Of a stretch of DNA of 64,000 nucleotides, positions 24,190 to 36,265 are shown piece after piece (the first letter of the stretch is position 1; the number at the start of each line of letters is the position of its first letter). The stretch comes from Astrocystis sublimbata (taxonomy: Eukaryota > Ascomycota > Sordariomycetes > Xylariales > Xylariaceae). Location: positions 124,001 to 188,000 of the forward strand of contig JAJNNY010000058.1 of NCBI GenBank assembly GCA_022453515.1, given 5' to 3'. The notes below the pieces were generated by a model, which ran no database searches, had not been told where the DNA came from, and saw nothing but the letters and a program-made list of their open reading frames with translations. Position numbers and translations under genes: made by a program.

Positions 24190-24475
24190 CGAGCACGACA
24201 GTGATTGCGACGAAAGCCACAACAGCCGTCACTGTCGCAGAAACCACAGAAACCACAGCGTCTCGCTCCACTCGCTCGCGTCCCCCCAAACACCCACCAG
24301 CCAACACAAGGCTCGTAGGGTTGTTGAGTCCACGCCGCGCCGACAGCGCGCTCTGCGCCGAGATATCTTTCGCGAGCTCAAGCAGTCCAGAGACAAGCCG
24401 CCCGCGCTCCACCTCAGCCTCGATCTCGACCTCGACCTCGACCCCGGTTGTGCGCCATTCGACGACCCCGCCACC

Positions 24476-26649
24476 ATGTCCGGCCAGCAGGGCAAATGGC
24501 GCGAGGACCAGATCCTCGTCATCTGCCCCGGCAGCCAGACCACCCTGGCCCAGCTGGGCTGCAGCGAGCTGACCCCGCCGGCGCATCGCATACCCACGCG
24601 CATGTTCAAGGACGAGGACGGCGAAGGCTACATGCCGTACCACACATATAAGCGCAAGAAGGCCGACACCGCAGCGCCTCCTGCGCACGGCGCCAAGGAC
24701 GATGACAAGTGGGAGTATGTCGAGGACCGTGACAGTGTCGAGGGCGCTATCTATCCTATGCAGGGTATGTTTTTATCCACGGATACCAACCACCTTGCTG
24801 CTTATCACCCGGGCAGCCTGTGCTATTGATCGCAATGGATAAAAGTTGCTAACGATCGGATTGCAGGTGGGCGCATAGTGAACATGCTCGCTTTCCTAGC
24901 CTTCCTCGAGCATGTACACGCACAGTTGACAACGACGTACCACAACACCCCGATCGTCCTGATGGCTTCGCCGCAGTGGACGCGCCCCGATTGCGAGGCC
25001 ATAGCTCAGTACATATTCGAGAAAACGAAAACGCCAGCATTATGTCTTTTGAACAGCGCTGTTGCATCACAGTACGGTCTTAAGTGGCCTAGCATGACGG
25101 TTGTGGACATTGGCTTCGAGAAGGTCGACGTCACATGCATTTACGATCACAACATTGTCAGTCACAAGGACTTGGGGGCTCTGTGCCCGCAGAGAGAGAT
25201 CTCTGGCGGTGAGGTCTTTACACAGAAGCTGCTATCTTTGTTGAAGGACAAAGACATGACCTATGAGATGGCTGAGCAGTTAAAGAAGAGCCCGATATGT
25301 GAAGTCCTGCCATACGCACCTGAGGAGTCCGATCTTATGGAGCTCCCAACAGAAACACGAGCAATGGTTCCGCAGGATGTCGCCATGACTGGCATGGAGG
25401 CGCCTGTAGTTCCAGAAGCATCGAAACCGGCCGTAGCCCCTGAAGCCGAAGCTGAGAATGGCGAGATCCAAGGAGAGGCTGAAGGAGTCTTAGACGTGGC
25501 CAACATCGTTACTACCGGTAACACAAGAGAATTCCTTGCCAAAAAAGAAAAAGAGAAGGCTGAAAAGGCGAAGGCCAAAAAGCAAGGCAAGGGTCAAGAG
25601 GCTGAGGCTGCCGCCACCAAGCTTGTGCGGCTGCCCAACAACAAGCGGAAAACAAACACATTCCACTACGAAGATCTGGAGCACGAGGATGTGCAAGTGC
25701 CTATCTCAGATGGTTTGCCCGGGGCTGGTGCTCTCATTGCAGCCAATGCAGGAACGATGCCCAGCGAGACACCAGCTGTGGCGGACGCTGGGTCAACAAG
25801 CACAGAGGTTAAAGCAGATGTCAAGTCTATTGAGGGCGAACAAGCAAATGTCCCAGCAGGTGAAAACAAACCCGCTGAGCCGGTGAAAACAGTAACAGAA
25901 CGCCGAACCAAACGAGTGCGCAAGGACATTGAAGTCGGTCTTGAGAGGTTTACTTTCGCAGACCGCCATGAGATCAACCGCATAACCGACACAATCTACT
26001 ATGCCATCCAGGGCATTGACGAGATCTACAAGCGTTCTACATGCTGGGACAATATCATCTTTGTCGGCAACGGCAGCCGGCTGAAGGGTCTCAAAGACAA
26101 CATCATGCAGACGCTGACCGCCCGACACCTGATCTCACCTAGCACTGCGACCATCTTCACATCGGAGCTTCCCTCCAACATGGCGACGCCAACGGGGACG
26201 GGTTCGCAGACGCCTACTGGCTCGTTCACGGGTCAATTGCCCACAACGAGCTCCGTCAATCCTCTGCTGCAGGCGGCCACCACGGCTTCTCTGGGTATTC
26301 CTGGCCAGGCACATGCGCCGGGCTCGAATGCAGGTGATGCATTGACCCACCATTCGCATGGGCAGACGCCCATGAGCATAAAGCAGGCTGTGCAGCCGAT
26401 GTATCTGGCTGACTGGACCAAGAATGGGTTTGAAGAGGCCATGTTTCTGGGCTCGCTGGTGGCTGCACGCCTGGCGTTCTGTATCCATAACTTAGATGTG
26501 GCTACTACGGAGGCTCAGCGGTTTATGAGTCTTAACCGTGTTGATTACAAGTAAGAACCTCTGTGCATTCTTGAAACAATAATCCGAGCTGACACCATGG
26601 TAGCGAGAATGGCCCCAAGGCCATTAAGAATCATTCGATGCTGGGTTGA
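24476..26649 (+). CDS. ARP9: Actin-related protein 9, SWI/SNF-RSC chromatin remodelling subunit
   Basis: Three exons, 24476-24764, 24867-26550 and 26604-26649, joining to 672 residues. Arp9 pairs with Arp7 (or Arp42 in fission yeast) on the HSA region of the SWI/SNF-type ATPase in the nucleus. Family blocks seen: REDQILVICPGSQTTLAQLG near the N-terminus, GRIVNMLAFLAFLEHVHAQL, NTPIVLMASPQWTRPDCEAI, TPALCLLNSAVASQYGLKWP, MTVVDIGFEKVDVTCIYDH, GGEVFTQKLL, EMAEQLKKSPICEVLPY, and C-terminal WDNIIFVGNGSRLKGLKDNI. A long charged insert (about residues 265-400, Ala/Glu/Lys-rich) interrupts the actin fold, usual for fungal Arp9. The last intron (donor GTAAGA, acceptor GGTAG) replaces an immediate stop by NENGPKAIKNHSMLG. 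The start sits in the strong context GCCACCATG. Confidence 0.9.
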
Positions 26650-27369
26650 TAAATCAATCAGTATACTAAGTCAAAACACTACTTCAATGCAGTGCTTCTT
26701 TCGGCGTGGGAATTTGGAGTTGGTGGTTCTATAAAATGGAGGCGTCTTCTAAGCTTTGAAAGGGAGCCTTCCTGCTAAGTTTCCCCCCCCTTTTCTATTG
26801 CTATCGTCTCTCTTGCTTGAAACTTCCTAGAAGTAGACGGTAAAGTGTGCATTACAGCCTTTGCATATCTAAGAGCCAGCTCAAGGTTTGAAACTGGTGC
26901 TGAGCAGGGGACTTTGATAATAAGGAGTGGTTTACCCTCAAACACGTCTCTGTACTCGAATGATACATTGTAATTGTAACATCACAATACCTAAATCAAC
27001 ATCATAAAATTGCTCTCATTGAGTACATTATACTGCCGGACTTGACTTGCTTTTGTGATGCTGTGATATCGTGACAAGAAAGCGTCGGGGACTGTTGCGA
27101 AAGCTTGCCCCACGCAGTGGGGAAGCACATCTCACAGTGCACGTCATACAGTCCTGGTATAGAATATCTACAGTGTATGTACGTAGGTATACAGGTACCG
27201 ATAGCCCCACACCCCACCAAACCACAGCCAAAATATTCGGGCAACCCTCAAATTTCAACTGAACAGCCCACTTCAGGCCAGCGACGACGAGAATCCGACA
27301 CCCATCCCGTTCCATCCACACAGTGCTACTCGCTGTCATCGCAACACACATCGTCGACAGCTCTGCATC
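26650..27369. other. Intergenic, ARP9 3' side and eIF3d leader
   Basis: About 720 bases, AT-rich in the first half and CA-rich before the eIF3d start. No gene seen. Confidence 0.45.
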
Positions 27370-29248
27370 ATGGGATCTCTGGCTGACCTGATCGCCGCCC
27401 TCCCCGATGGGGACGGATGGGGCCCGGCCACCACCACCGACACCACTCTGAATGGCGTCCCCTACGCGCCCTTCTCCAAGGGCGACAAGCTGGGGCGCAT
27501 GGCCGACTGGACCTCCGACGGCAAGGACGGCAGAGACGGCCGTGGTGGACGACAGCAGTACAACCGCAACTACAGAGGTAAGCGATCGCAGGCAGGGGAA
27601 GGGAGCTCTTGCCTTCCTTTTCCCCGCAGGAATGCCGTCGAGGTGCTGACTCGGGCCGTCGTTGCGCAGATCAACAGATTTACGGTGCTGGCAGTGCCGC
27701 CCTCTTCACAGCCCCCGTCGCCGAGGCCGACGAGAACACCTTCTCCGTCGTGAGCAGAGAACCCACCAAGACCAGATACGGACGAGGCGCCGTCTTCACC
27801 CGCGGCCGTGGCCAGAGAGGAGGCGCCGGCCAGACTCGCGGCGGCCGCGCCACTCTCACGCGGGGTGGTCGTGGTGGCCAGCAAGGCGGCTACGGTGGCT
27901 ACGATAGCCGCGGCGGCCGCTTCAACAACAACCGGGGCGGTCGCCGCTTCGGCTGGAAAGACTACGACAAGCCGCAGCGGAATCGCGATGCTTCTATCAA
28001 CATCAAGCCCGAGTGGCAGCTCCTGGAGGAGATTGACTTCAACCGCCTGAGCAAGCTCAACCTCGACGCCGACGAGGGCGAGGATCTCGGCAGCTACGGT
28101 TTCCTATACTACTACGACCGGTCCTACGACAAGCCGCCGGTCAAGTCGGCCGAGCGTCGCTTGACAGCCATCGACCGCGCCACCTACAACGTCACCACAA
28201 CCTCAGACCCCATCATCCAGGAGCTGGCTGAGAGGGATGAGGCGACCATCTTCGCCACGGACAGCATTCTGTCCATGTTGATGTGCTCGACGAGATCCGT
28301 GTACCCCTGGGATCTCGTCATTGTCAGGCAAGGCAACAAGATCTTCCTCGACAAGCGCGACAACGCCACGCTCGACATGGTGACGGTCAACGAGAACGCC
28401 GCGGATGCGCCGCTGGAGACCTCGGAGGGCGCCAAGGATAGCATCAACAACCCCGCTGCGCTCTCTGAGGAAGCCACCTACATCAACCACAACTTTGCCA
28501 ACCAGGTCATCCAGGAGAGCGAGTCGTCCAAGGTCAACGGATCCAACGAGAACCCCTTCTACAACGAGGCCGAGGAGACGGAGCCTCCTGCGAGCAAGAT
28601 CTACAAGTACCGCAAGTTCGACCTGTCGACGAGCGACGAGGAGCCCATGTACCTCATTGTCCGAACCGAGATCGATGCGGTCCAGAAGAGCGCCAGCGGT
28701 GGCGAGGACCAGCAGGTCACGCTCAAGGCACTCAACGAGTTCGACAACAAGGCCCAGGGCAGTGGTGGTGCTCTTGACTGGAGGACCAAGCTGGTCAGCC
28801 AGCGTGGTGCCGTGGTGGCGACCGAGATGAAGAACAACAGCGTCAAGCTCGCCCGCTGGACCGTGCAGAGCATCCTCGCCAAGGCCGATGTGATGAAGCT
28901 AGGGTGCGTAGTCCATTTCCAACCCAGTATCACCTTTTACCGTGGAATGTGAGCTAACGTGGCAATTCTAGATTCGTGTCCCGAACCAACCCCAAGGTGA
29001 ACGACAAGCACGTCATCCTGGGCGTGATCGGGTGGAAGCCCAAGGACTTCGCCAACCAGATGAATCTGTCGCTGTCCAACGGCTGGGGTGTCGTGCGCAC
29101 CATTTCCGACATGTGCCTGAAGCGCGAGGAGGGCAAGTTCGTGCTCGTCAAGGATCCTAACAAGTCCATCCTTCGCTTGTACGAGGTGCCGGCCGGCAGC
29201 TTCGACGACGACGGAGAGGAGGACGGGTACGTGGACGTCAATGCTTGA
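27370..29248 (+). CDS. EIF3D: Eukaryotic translation initiation factor 3 subunit D
   Basis: Three exons, 27370-27577, 27670-28903 and 28972-29248, joining to 572 residues. eIF3d is a peripheral subunit of the eIF3 complex that binds the 40S mRNA-exit side and can recognise the 5' cap on selected mRNAs. It is present in filamentous fungi and absent from budding yeast. Seen: an N-terminal MADWT block, an RGG-rich region at about 110-165 (RNA-binding type), [62 protein letters not shown] and the C-terminal [20 protein letters not shown] with [20 protein letters not shown]. Introns: GTAAGC/GCAG (phase 1) and GTGCGT/TAG with a GCTAAC branch (phase 2). Length and block order match the family. The tail is acidic ([14 protein letters not shown]). 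Confidence 0.96.
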
Positions 29249-30111
29249 AACTAGAAGTCCTATCACCGAAGGGCGAAGGAGAAGGAATGAAATAGGCAGG
29301 GGGGCTGGGTAGCCATGGTCATAGACTAACGGGTGTAATCTACGATGCTTGATGAAGAGCAGGCAGGTTTCGGCCGTTGGCAACAGGTTCCGGGCACGAG
29401 GGCACGAGGATATGGGTTGGTAGATAAAAGCCACGTTTATATTTAAGACGCAATCGTCCCAACTCGACCACAACCAAGGGGTCGCTCTTTTTTATCTGTG
29501 AATGGCATATTTTTTTCGTCTGTAATCATACAACTACCAATACCTCAGGGAAACAAGCCAGGATTTTAGTATGTTATTATTATTCGTATCCTTGATGGAT
29601 TCTCATTACTATCAAAGCAGTGCTTTCTCCCCTGGTATGTTATGCGGTCTATATTAAGGCATAGCTATTCGGGTAACCGCATACCATTTGTTGAATTCTC
29701 CCCAAGCTCATAGATTGTTGCATGTAGCGGCCCGTCCCCTGACTAATACACAATAATAATACCCCGCCCCCACCACCATGAGCGAAAAGGTGTCGGCCGA
29801 TCAAGCTGCCCCGCCATGTGCCGACTTGGCTTTCGTCCTGCCCGAGCTCGCCTACTATCTGCTGTGACGTCGAGCCGTTGGATAAATGTGACCAAACCGC
29901 GAGCTACCTGTTTCCCTATTCACCAACCAACCCGCGTATTACAATAACTTGTGCTCTCTGACACACCCACGCCCACAGCTCCCTTTCAGACAGTCACGAA
30001 TATACCCACACCAGCAAGGCATCCGAACGAAGAATAATTTCGAAGAAATTCAAACACAAGTGACCGCGTTATCGAGCTACAGAGCCGAGACTCAAAAAGG
30101 CAAAAGACAAA
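29249..30111. other. Intergenic, eIF3d 3' side and RPE1 leader
   Basis: About 860 bases. The first part is the probable eIF3d 3' UTR, and the last about 170 bases are CA-rich and resemble a leader. No further gene seen. Confidence 0.45.
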
Positions 30112-31238
30112 ATGGCACCCAAGGCGATCATAGCCCCGTCGATCCTCTCGGCCGACTTTGCGCAGCTGGGCGCCGACTGCAAGCGAACGATGGACCAGGG
30201 TGCCGACTGGCTCCATGTCGATATCATGTACGGTACGCCCTCAACAAACACTAGTGGGAGACAGCAATAGGATGCATATACAGGAATACACGTATGCGCA
30301 GTGGGCGCGGGTGTATTTGTAAACCTCGGAGACAGGAATCTCGGAGATCCGATTAGCTGATATCTGCGTGGGTTTCCAAAAGGGACGGCCACTTCGTGCC
30401 CAACATCACATTCGGCGCCCCCGTCGTCGCCAAGATCCGGAAACACGTCGACAAGCCGACCGAGAGCCATGGACGGGGAACCTTTGATTGCCATATGATG
30501 ATTGCAGAGGTACACACACACTCTTTTACCTCTACAGAGCGAAGGACTGACCCCTTTCCCCTCTTCCTGAGGGGGGTATGATAGCCCAAGAAATGGGTCA
30601 AGGAGTTCCAGAAGGCCGGCTGCGACCTCTACTGCTTCCACTACGAGGCCGCCTTCTCCAGCAACGCCGAGTCCCCCGAGGGCAAGTCCGACGAGAAGAC
30701 GAATCCGAAGGCCCTCGTCCGCTACATCCACGACTGCGGCCTGCTCGCCGGCGTCGCGCTGAAGCCCATGACGGGCGTCGAGGTCCTGACGGAGCTGCTG
30801 GAGAGCGAGGATCCGAAGGAGAGACCGGATGTACGTTTTCCTGCTCCCCTCCTCCCTTTCTCTTTTCCTCTGCCACGCACACAGACAAACAAACAGCGGC
30901 CTGTCAGGTGGGGGAGGGAACACCAGAGTTTGGTCCCGGGCTAATGCTTCCTTCTTGGTGACATACAGATGATCCTGATCATGACCGTCGAGCCCGGCTT
31001 CGGCGGCCAGAAGTTCATGGCGTCGGAGCTGCCGAAGGTCGAGGCCCTGCGCAAGAATTACCCGGACCTGAACATCGAGGTCGACGGCGGACTGGGGCCG
31101 GGAACCATCGATCAGGCGGCGGACGCTGGCGCGAACGTCATCGTTGCTGGGAGCGCTGTCTTTGGCGCCCAGGATCCGGCTGAGGTCATCTCGTTGTTGA
31201 GGAGCTCCGTGGACAAGGCTTCTTCGGCGAGGATCTAG
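30112..31238 (+). CDS. RPE1: Ribulose-phosphate 3-epimerase
   Basis: Four exons, 30112-30227, 30383-30509, 30585-30830 and 30969-31238, joining to 252 residues. The enzyme interconverts ribulose 5-phosphate and xylulose 5-phosphate in the non-oxidative pentose phosphate pathway, in the cytosol, as a metal-dependent TIM barrel. Seen: [37 protein letters not shown] (metal-binding H35 and D37, crossing intron 1), [35 protein letters not shown] and [20 protein letters not shown] (catalytic Asp), then [12 protein letters not shown] for phosphate binding. Intron 1 splits the Met codon before DGHF (AT|G). Donors are GTACGG, GTACAC and GTACGT. Fungal-type short inserts follow HVDKP and EAAFSSN. Converges with the class-V PLP gene. 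Confidence 0.95.
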
Positions 31239-31806
31239 GGGAAACGGTGTGGAGCAGGCAGGGTTTGGATGTAGAGAGGTTCGATGCCATGAGATGATGA
31301 TACTATACGTAGAGTGTCGGAGATACCATGTGAATACGCACATCGTTGTCTTGGTCTCTAGAAGTTCGGACTGTGGAATTCAGTATACAAGATACAATCT
31401 ACCGATCTGAAAGATTCATATAAAATGATGCATCAGATTGAACTTCCCTCGTGGTGATCAGGGCTTATAGTGTGAAAATTAAATGATCGTATGCTTCGAA
31501 ATAAGAGCACTATCTACTAACCTACTAGATATTTTAATTCTTTCTAGAACTACTGTTTATTATCTGATTATACGGAACCTATGCCAGAGCAGTTCATTAG
31601 GTATACGATAGTTATTATATGATTAAGCGAAAGCCTAGCTACTAGAGGGATGTTGAATCTTTTTGTGTATTTTTCATACCCAATGCAGGGTTCGATAATG
31701 TATAGCCCTTGAAACAGAGGCTGATACTCATTATCCACGACTCATAAACCTGAGTACACAGCGAAAAAAAAAACACGCAAGGAAGCAGGTCTATATATAC
31801 CCAAGC
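31239..31806. other. Intergenic, convergent 3' ends, AT-rich
   Basis: About 570 bases. The core (about 31430-31720) is much richer in A+T than its surroundings, with many TA dinucleotides. It may be an old mutated repeat or only 3' UTR; no terminal repeats were seen. Confidence 0.4.
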
Positions 31807-33593
31807 CTACTTCTTCGGCACATGCTTCTCCATCACCTCGATGAACTTATTTACTTCATCCACTAGAGGTATCCACAGGCGTTAGTTATACAACCACGAC
31901 ATTCATTCAATATGAAAAGGGGGAACAAAGAACGACTTAATTACCGGTATTATAATGCACCATACTAGCCCTCACGATCCCATCATCCGTCATGCCCAAG
32001 AGTTCCTTGACCAATCTCTCCGAGTAGAACGCGCCCCAGCGGATGCCGACTTCCATGTCCGCGTTATTCTCCGCAATGGCGACGACGTCCTTCGAGTCGT
32101 ACCCCGCGACGCGGAAGCTGATCGTCGACACCCGCACGGCCGGGTCGAAGGACGCGTGGCCGTAGATCGTCACGTCGGGCCGCGACGTCAGGTATGTGAG
32201 GAGCGTCTTCTGGAGCAGTTCCTCTTGCGAGCGCGCCAGGGGCCAGAATGACGAGGAGGAGGAGTGGTTCAAGTATGAGGTTACGAGGGGGATGCTGTGT
32301 AGGAGCTCGTAGCTTGCGCCTGCTAGACCGACTGTGAAGTAAGGTGGTCAGTTACATAACCATTCTCAAAAAGAAAAGAAAAATAAAAAAAGGTCAGGGA
32401 TGAGAATGAAAAGAGAAAAGGGGCAAAAGGAATTGAGAAAACATACCCTTCTCCTCCAACGTATCCCCCTTCTTGAAAAAGTGTCCCAGCGACCTCATCA
32501 CCCCCCTCGCCCTCTCGCTCGCGTAAAGCATGGCAATGTGCGGCCCGTAGACCTTATACCACGAGAACGCGTACACGTCCACGTCCAGCGCCTTCACATC
32601 CACCGGCCGATGCGGCGCGTACGAGACGCCGTCCACGACGACAAGGGCATCCGGCGCCGGACCCGCGCGCACGGCGGCCGCGATCTCTGCGATCGGATGG
32701 ATCGTGCCCAGCACGTTGGACGCGTGCGTGCACGCCACAAGCCGCGTGCGCGGGCTCAGGAGGGGAGTCAGGTTCGAGGGGAGGAGTTGCGGGTTTACGT
32801 TAGTGTTAGTGGTGGTGGTGGCGGGAGAAGCTGACGGGGGGGGAAGAGTGGGAGTCCACCATTTCAGAACGAGCTTCTGGGCCCGCGCGAGGTCGACCCA
32901 GGGCGCGATGTTGGTCTCGTGGTCGATGCTGGAGACGACGATCTCGTCGCCTTCGGCGAAGTCGAGGGTGAAAGAGACGTTGCGGAAGAGCTGGGTTGTC
33001 GAGGACCCAAAGACTAGTAGGTGTTGAGTCAGTCGGCGGCCATGTTTCGTTGGATCGTGGACTTTTTTCGAGAGTGGCTGTGGGTTCGATCTCGTTCCCG
33101 TATCGGGTTGGAAACAGATGAATATGGATATGCAGCGGAATAAACGAAAGGGGCTATATTTGGATAGACGAATGGAAGGCATCTATCCATCAGAAAAAAA
33201 CCCGCGATCTGCGAACTTCGTACACTGAACCTACCTATCTCAGGAACCTCGGCATTGACATACCGTGCCCCGGCCTCGAAGCCGGCGTTGTACCGCTCCG
33301 TCGCCAGCTTCCCCGTCTTGTAGGTAGCGCCGAGCTGGACATTGCTGCGAAGCAGGTAATCTCGGATTCTGAAAAAACAAAACGAAATTAGTCAATCTCG
33401 TCTCAGCGAGTTCTGTGTCTCGGTTGGATCCAGCTGAGACCATGTAGTAGGCCTCTTTGCTAGCTGGGTATACTCACGACTCGATGACGGTGCCGAGCGT
33501 CTGGCTGCCGCCCGCATTGTCAAAAAGAATCTGATCTTCCGCTGCGAGCGCGGGGAATTGGGATCGTACGGTCTCAATGTTGAAGTCCCCCAT
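31807..33593 (-). CDS. Class V PLP-dependent aminotransferase, cysteine-desulfurase-like
   Basis: Five exons on the minus strand, 33593-33478, 33368-33235, 33013-32447, 32331-31945 and 31862-31807, joining to 419 residues. Fold-type I PLP enzyme of the class V family (relatives include NifS/SufS-like desulfurases and isopenicillin-N epimerase-like proteins). Seen: ILFDNAGGSQ at about 21-32, EIVFGSSTTQLFRN at 82-95, IDHETNIAPW at 113-122 with the PLP-stacking-type His115, ACTHASNVLGTIHPI, DALVVVDGVSYAPH with D211, and YAFSWYKVYGPH with the probable Schiff-base lysine K237. No obvious NifS-type catalytic Cys loop was recognised, so true desulfurase activity is uncertain. A Pro/Thr/Asn-rich insert lies at about 138-165. 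No targeting peptide is evident at the N-terminus (MGDFNIETVRSQFPAL), suggesting a cytosolic enzyme rather than mitochondrial Nfs1. Confidence 0.87.
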
Positions 33594-34444
33594 GGTTCCA
33601 GATTAATTAGGTAATTTTCTTATCTTCTACCTTTGCGGTCATTCAAATTGGACACGAGATGCATGGAAAGCTCATCTGAATAAGTAAGTAGGTACGGTCT
33701 GCTATGCGAGCAAAGTGGTAAGTGGTATTAGTGGTGTTAGTGAGTGAGTGAGGGGAGAGCGGATCTACCCGCGAGTTGACGTAGTATTCGCATCCGTGTC
33801 GATGGACTAAGAACAGACTAGCAACGGACCGCTCTAGCTTGTTCAAAATTAAGGGTCCCCAATCGCTTGATCAAAGAAGAAATGCAGAGTCATCATCCCG
33901 TTGGCCAACTGCTTGCTGCACATGCTTGGCTTCGTGATAGTCTACCTGGAACGGGATGCCGAAAATGGTGGATAAAATGCACCCAAACATGCCAAGGTGG
34001 TAGTTCGGGGTATTAGTTGCTTTCACCCCGCCCGGATTCACACCATCATGAATGGTCCTCCGACCTCCTCCAATTTCAAGACAGCTACGTCTCTTTATCT
34101 AATAGTGTACCTTGAACGACACATGCGTTATTTGCGGACATCTCACACTTAATTTGTTACATATTTATAGCCTTGATGTTGATTCTATTCTTTACCTCAT
34201 TGTGTTGTTAAATAGTTAGGCAACTTAACAAATGGCCAAATTTCAGCTGTGGAGGCTGTAATCCAGTATTTATCCTCGGGCCAAGTCTGCACAGCCCACA
34301 AGAACTTCAAATGTCATCCTTTTGGAATAACCTATCTTTCCAACTGAGCAATGCCTGTCCCAGTAACGCCCATCAATGCAATATGTAAATTCAATTCATC
34401 GCCCCAAATGGTATTCTTGTACCGGAACGCCGTGCCCATCCTTC
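33594..34444. other. Intergenic
   Basis: About 850 bases between the class-V PLP gene's start and the 3' end of the GT23-like gene. An AT-rich middle (34080-34240) is present. No gene seen. Confidence 0.4.
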
Positions 34445-36265
34445 TCATGAGAGTGTGATACCAGTCCACGTGTAATCGCCATCTATATTCACCCAATTTT
34501 CCTGTGCCATGGCTTTATCCCAGCCCATCATCACGGCCAGCAGTCGACAACCCATCGCACTCATAGTACAGATGACGGTGTCACTAGCCTCCGCAAGCAC
34601 GGCCAAATCCATAGTGTAGGCGCGCCCCACAAGCCCTCTAAGCCGCATGGCGTCGGCCGACACTTCGTCTGGCAGGTCCGGTTTCTCCTCTACCCCATCC
34701 TCGTTATGTGTTGTTGTGCGGCCGAGGTTCCAGAACATGCTCGCAAAGAAGCCGCCTTCCCAACCAAAGGCCTCGTCCACGAACTTGCGCATCATCGATC
34801 GGTCGATATTGGCGCTTTCGGCGTGTTGCTTCCCAGCCAGTTTGATGAGCTCCTGAGCACGAGGAGAGTTCTTAAACTCGTCCGCTTCGTATACATCTGG
34901 GTTGTCCGATGCGACGACCATGAAAGAGTACTGCTTTGCAATAATGTCCTCCCCACCCAGAGGCGTGCTGTGGTTGTGGCGCTCCTCGATGATCTCTTGG
35001 AATCTTTGCGCGTACTGGTCTAGCGGGACGTATGCGCCGTTGTATTGGTATTCGAGTGGATGTAGGTCTCCCTGTCGGACATGAACTCCGACGATAGTGC
35101 CGTCGTTATAGTTGCCCTGCGGCACGGCTGCCTTTTTCTTGATTTCTTTAACACGATCCGTCACATAAGGCCGGTCATCATCGTTCAGATGAAACAGCGC
35201 TTCGTATCCAGTGCGGGCGAGATCATATACCCCTCGCTCTTGGTTGATGCCAGACGATTTGTAACCTTCATACTCAGCCATAAAGCTGTCACCAAAGGTT
35301 GTCGAGGCCGTGGCGGCGGATACTATGAGATGCTTCGCATTTCGGGGACAAGGTATCATTTGGTGCCTTGGCGGTGGCTTGCAGTTTTGCACGGGCCACG
35401 ACTTGAACATATCCGCATATTGACCATAGGCCCATCGAGAATCTTCGATGAAGAATGCTCGGTTCTCCTTCTGGGCGAGACCATAAGCCGTCCACAGCAT
35501 CATGAGGGTAGGCCCTAATCCCGCATCGGATGATTCGAGCACGAATGTCATGGAGGTACTGCAAGTTTCCATATCTGCCATACCGGTTCCTACCAGATGT
35601 CCGCCCTGTGCATTTGCCTTCCCCCCAAGGCCTGGCAATAGTCCCTTCCTCTCGGCATCCCTGACGTCTATGAAGTAAGGATCCTCGTGATAGTAGTCAT
35701 GGGGCGTCTGTTGCGGGAGCTGAGACTTCCCATGTAGCTCCTTGACATGTGCAGCGGCTTCATTGCATTTGGCACATAGACTTGAATATTCATTCATCGA
35801 CAAAGGAAATTTTGATTCTGGTGGTATAGAGACGGTCCATTTCGATTTGCCCCGCCGATCTGTGACAACAATGGGCGCTGGGGCTTCAGGTAGCTCATCC
35901 TGCTGGACCGTTTCATATTCCTCACGGTCTTGGAAGACCCAACTGGCGACGGGTATCTGTCTCCCTCCATAGATGAGTGCCTTTACCAACAGTAGGACTG
36001 TCGCTAATATTGCGGCCCAAGCCAGTAGTTTGAAAACTCGGCTGGGCCTTGCTCGAGCCGACGATGACTTGCGCTTTCGTGGAACGAGTGCTGGCAGGCC
36101 GGGTGAGGGTGGTGGTGAGTTGAATTTAAGATGGTTGAAGTTGAAGCGTGATGACGTGGAAGATTTGGGACCCTTTTCACCCTGGTACGAGGCAGCTCTA
36201 CGCAGGTTCAGCCGAGGAGGAGCGATCATCACCTTAGGATGAGTGCCGTCCATAGCCGGTGCCAT
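34445..36265 (-). CDS. Type II membrane protein, GT23-like putative fucosyltransferase fold
   Basis: Single-exon gene for 606 residues. Layout: cytosolic basic/Ser-Pro tail (1-76), one membrane segment at about 77-99 (VFKLLAWAAILATVLLLVKA), then a luminal domain. This is the usual design of Golgi glycosyltransferases. The luminal part shows FIEDSRWAYGQYADMF (274-289), IVGVHVRQGDLHPLEYQYNG (391-410) and near the C-terminus ASDTVICTMSAMGCRLLAVM. The order of a HVRxxD-type motif and a SDxxICTxSxxxCRL-type motif resembles the GDP-fucose-binding part of alpha-1,6-fucosyltransferases (GT23/FUT8, NodZ). This is motif-level inference only; no substrate can be given. The frame stays open to an ATG at 36436, which would add 57 residues. 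The inner start is preferred for its GACAATGGC context and because the tail before the membrane segment is already complete. Confidence 0.6.
   Translation of the reverse strand: MAPAMDGTHPKVMIAPPRLNLRRAASYQGEKGPKSSTSSRFNFNHLKFNSPPPSPGLPALVPRKRKSSSARARPSRVFKLLAWAAILATVLLLVKALIYGGRQIPVASWVFQDREEYETVQQDELPEAPAPIVVTDRRGKSKWTVSIPPESKFPLSMNEYSSLCAKCNEAAAHVKELHGKSQLPQQTPHDYYHEDPYFIDVRDAERKGLLPGLGGKANAQGGHLVGTGMADMETCSTSMTFVLESSDAGLGPTLMMLWTAYGLAQKENRAFFIEDSRWAYGQYADMFKSWPVQNCKPPPRHQMIPCPRNAKHLIVSAATASTTFGDSFMAEYEGYKSSGINQERGVYDLARTGYEALFHLNDDDRPYVTDRVKEIKKKAAVPQGNYNDGTIVGVHVRQGDLHPLEYQYNGAYVPLDQYAQRFQEIIEERHNHSTPLGGEDIIAKQYSFMVVASDNPDVYEADEFKNSPRAQELIKLAGKQHAESANIDRSMMRKFVDEAFGWEGGFFASMFWNLGRTTTHNEDGVEEKPDLPDEVSADAMRLRGLVGRAYTMDLAVLAEASDTVICTMSAMGCRLLAVMMGWDKAMAQENWVNIDGDYTWTGITLS

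Larger units (their letters stand above)
22877..24475. other. Intergenic region and long ARP9 leader
   Basis: About 1.6 kb. The part 23340-23525 is dense in TACCTA/TAGGTA and GGTACC words. The part from about 23690 to 24475 is probably the ARP9 leader, since it contains a well-formed intron and an upstream ORF listed separately. Confidence 0.45.

Noticed and set aside
23942..24688. 248-codon minus-strand ORF opposite the ARP9 start
   Set aside because: It overlaps the first ARP9 exon antisense, has no domain, and its length reflects the GC-rich, low-complexity leader.
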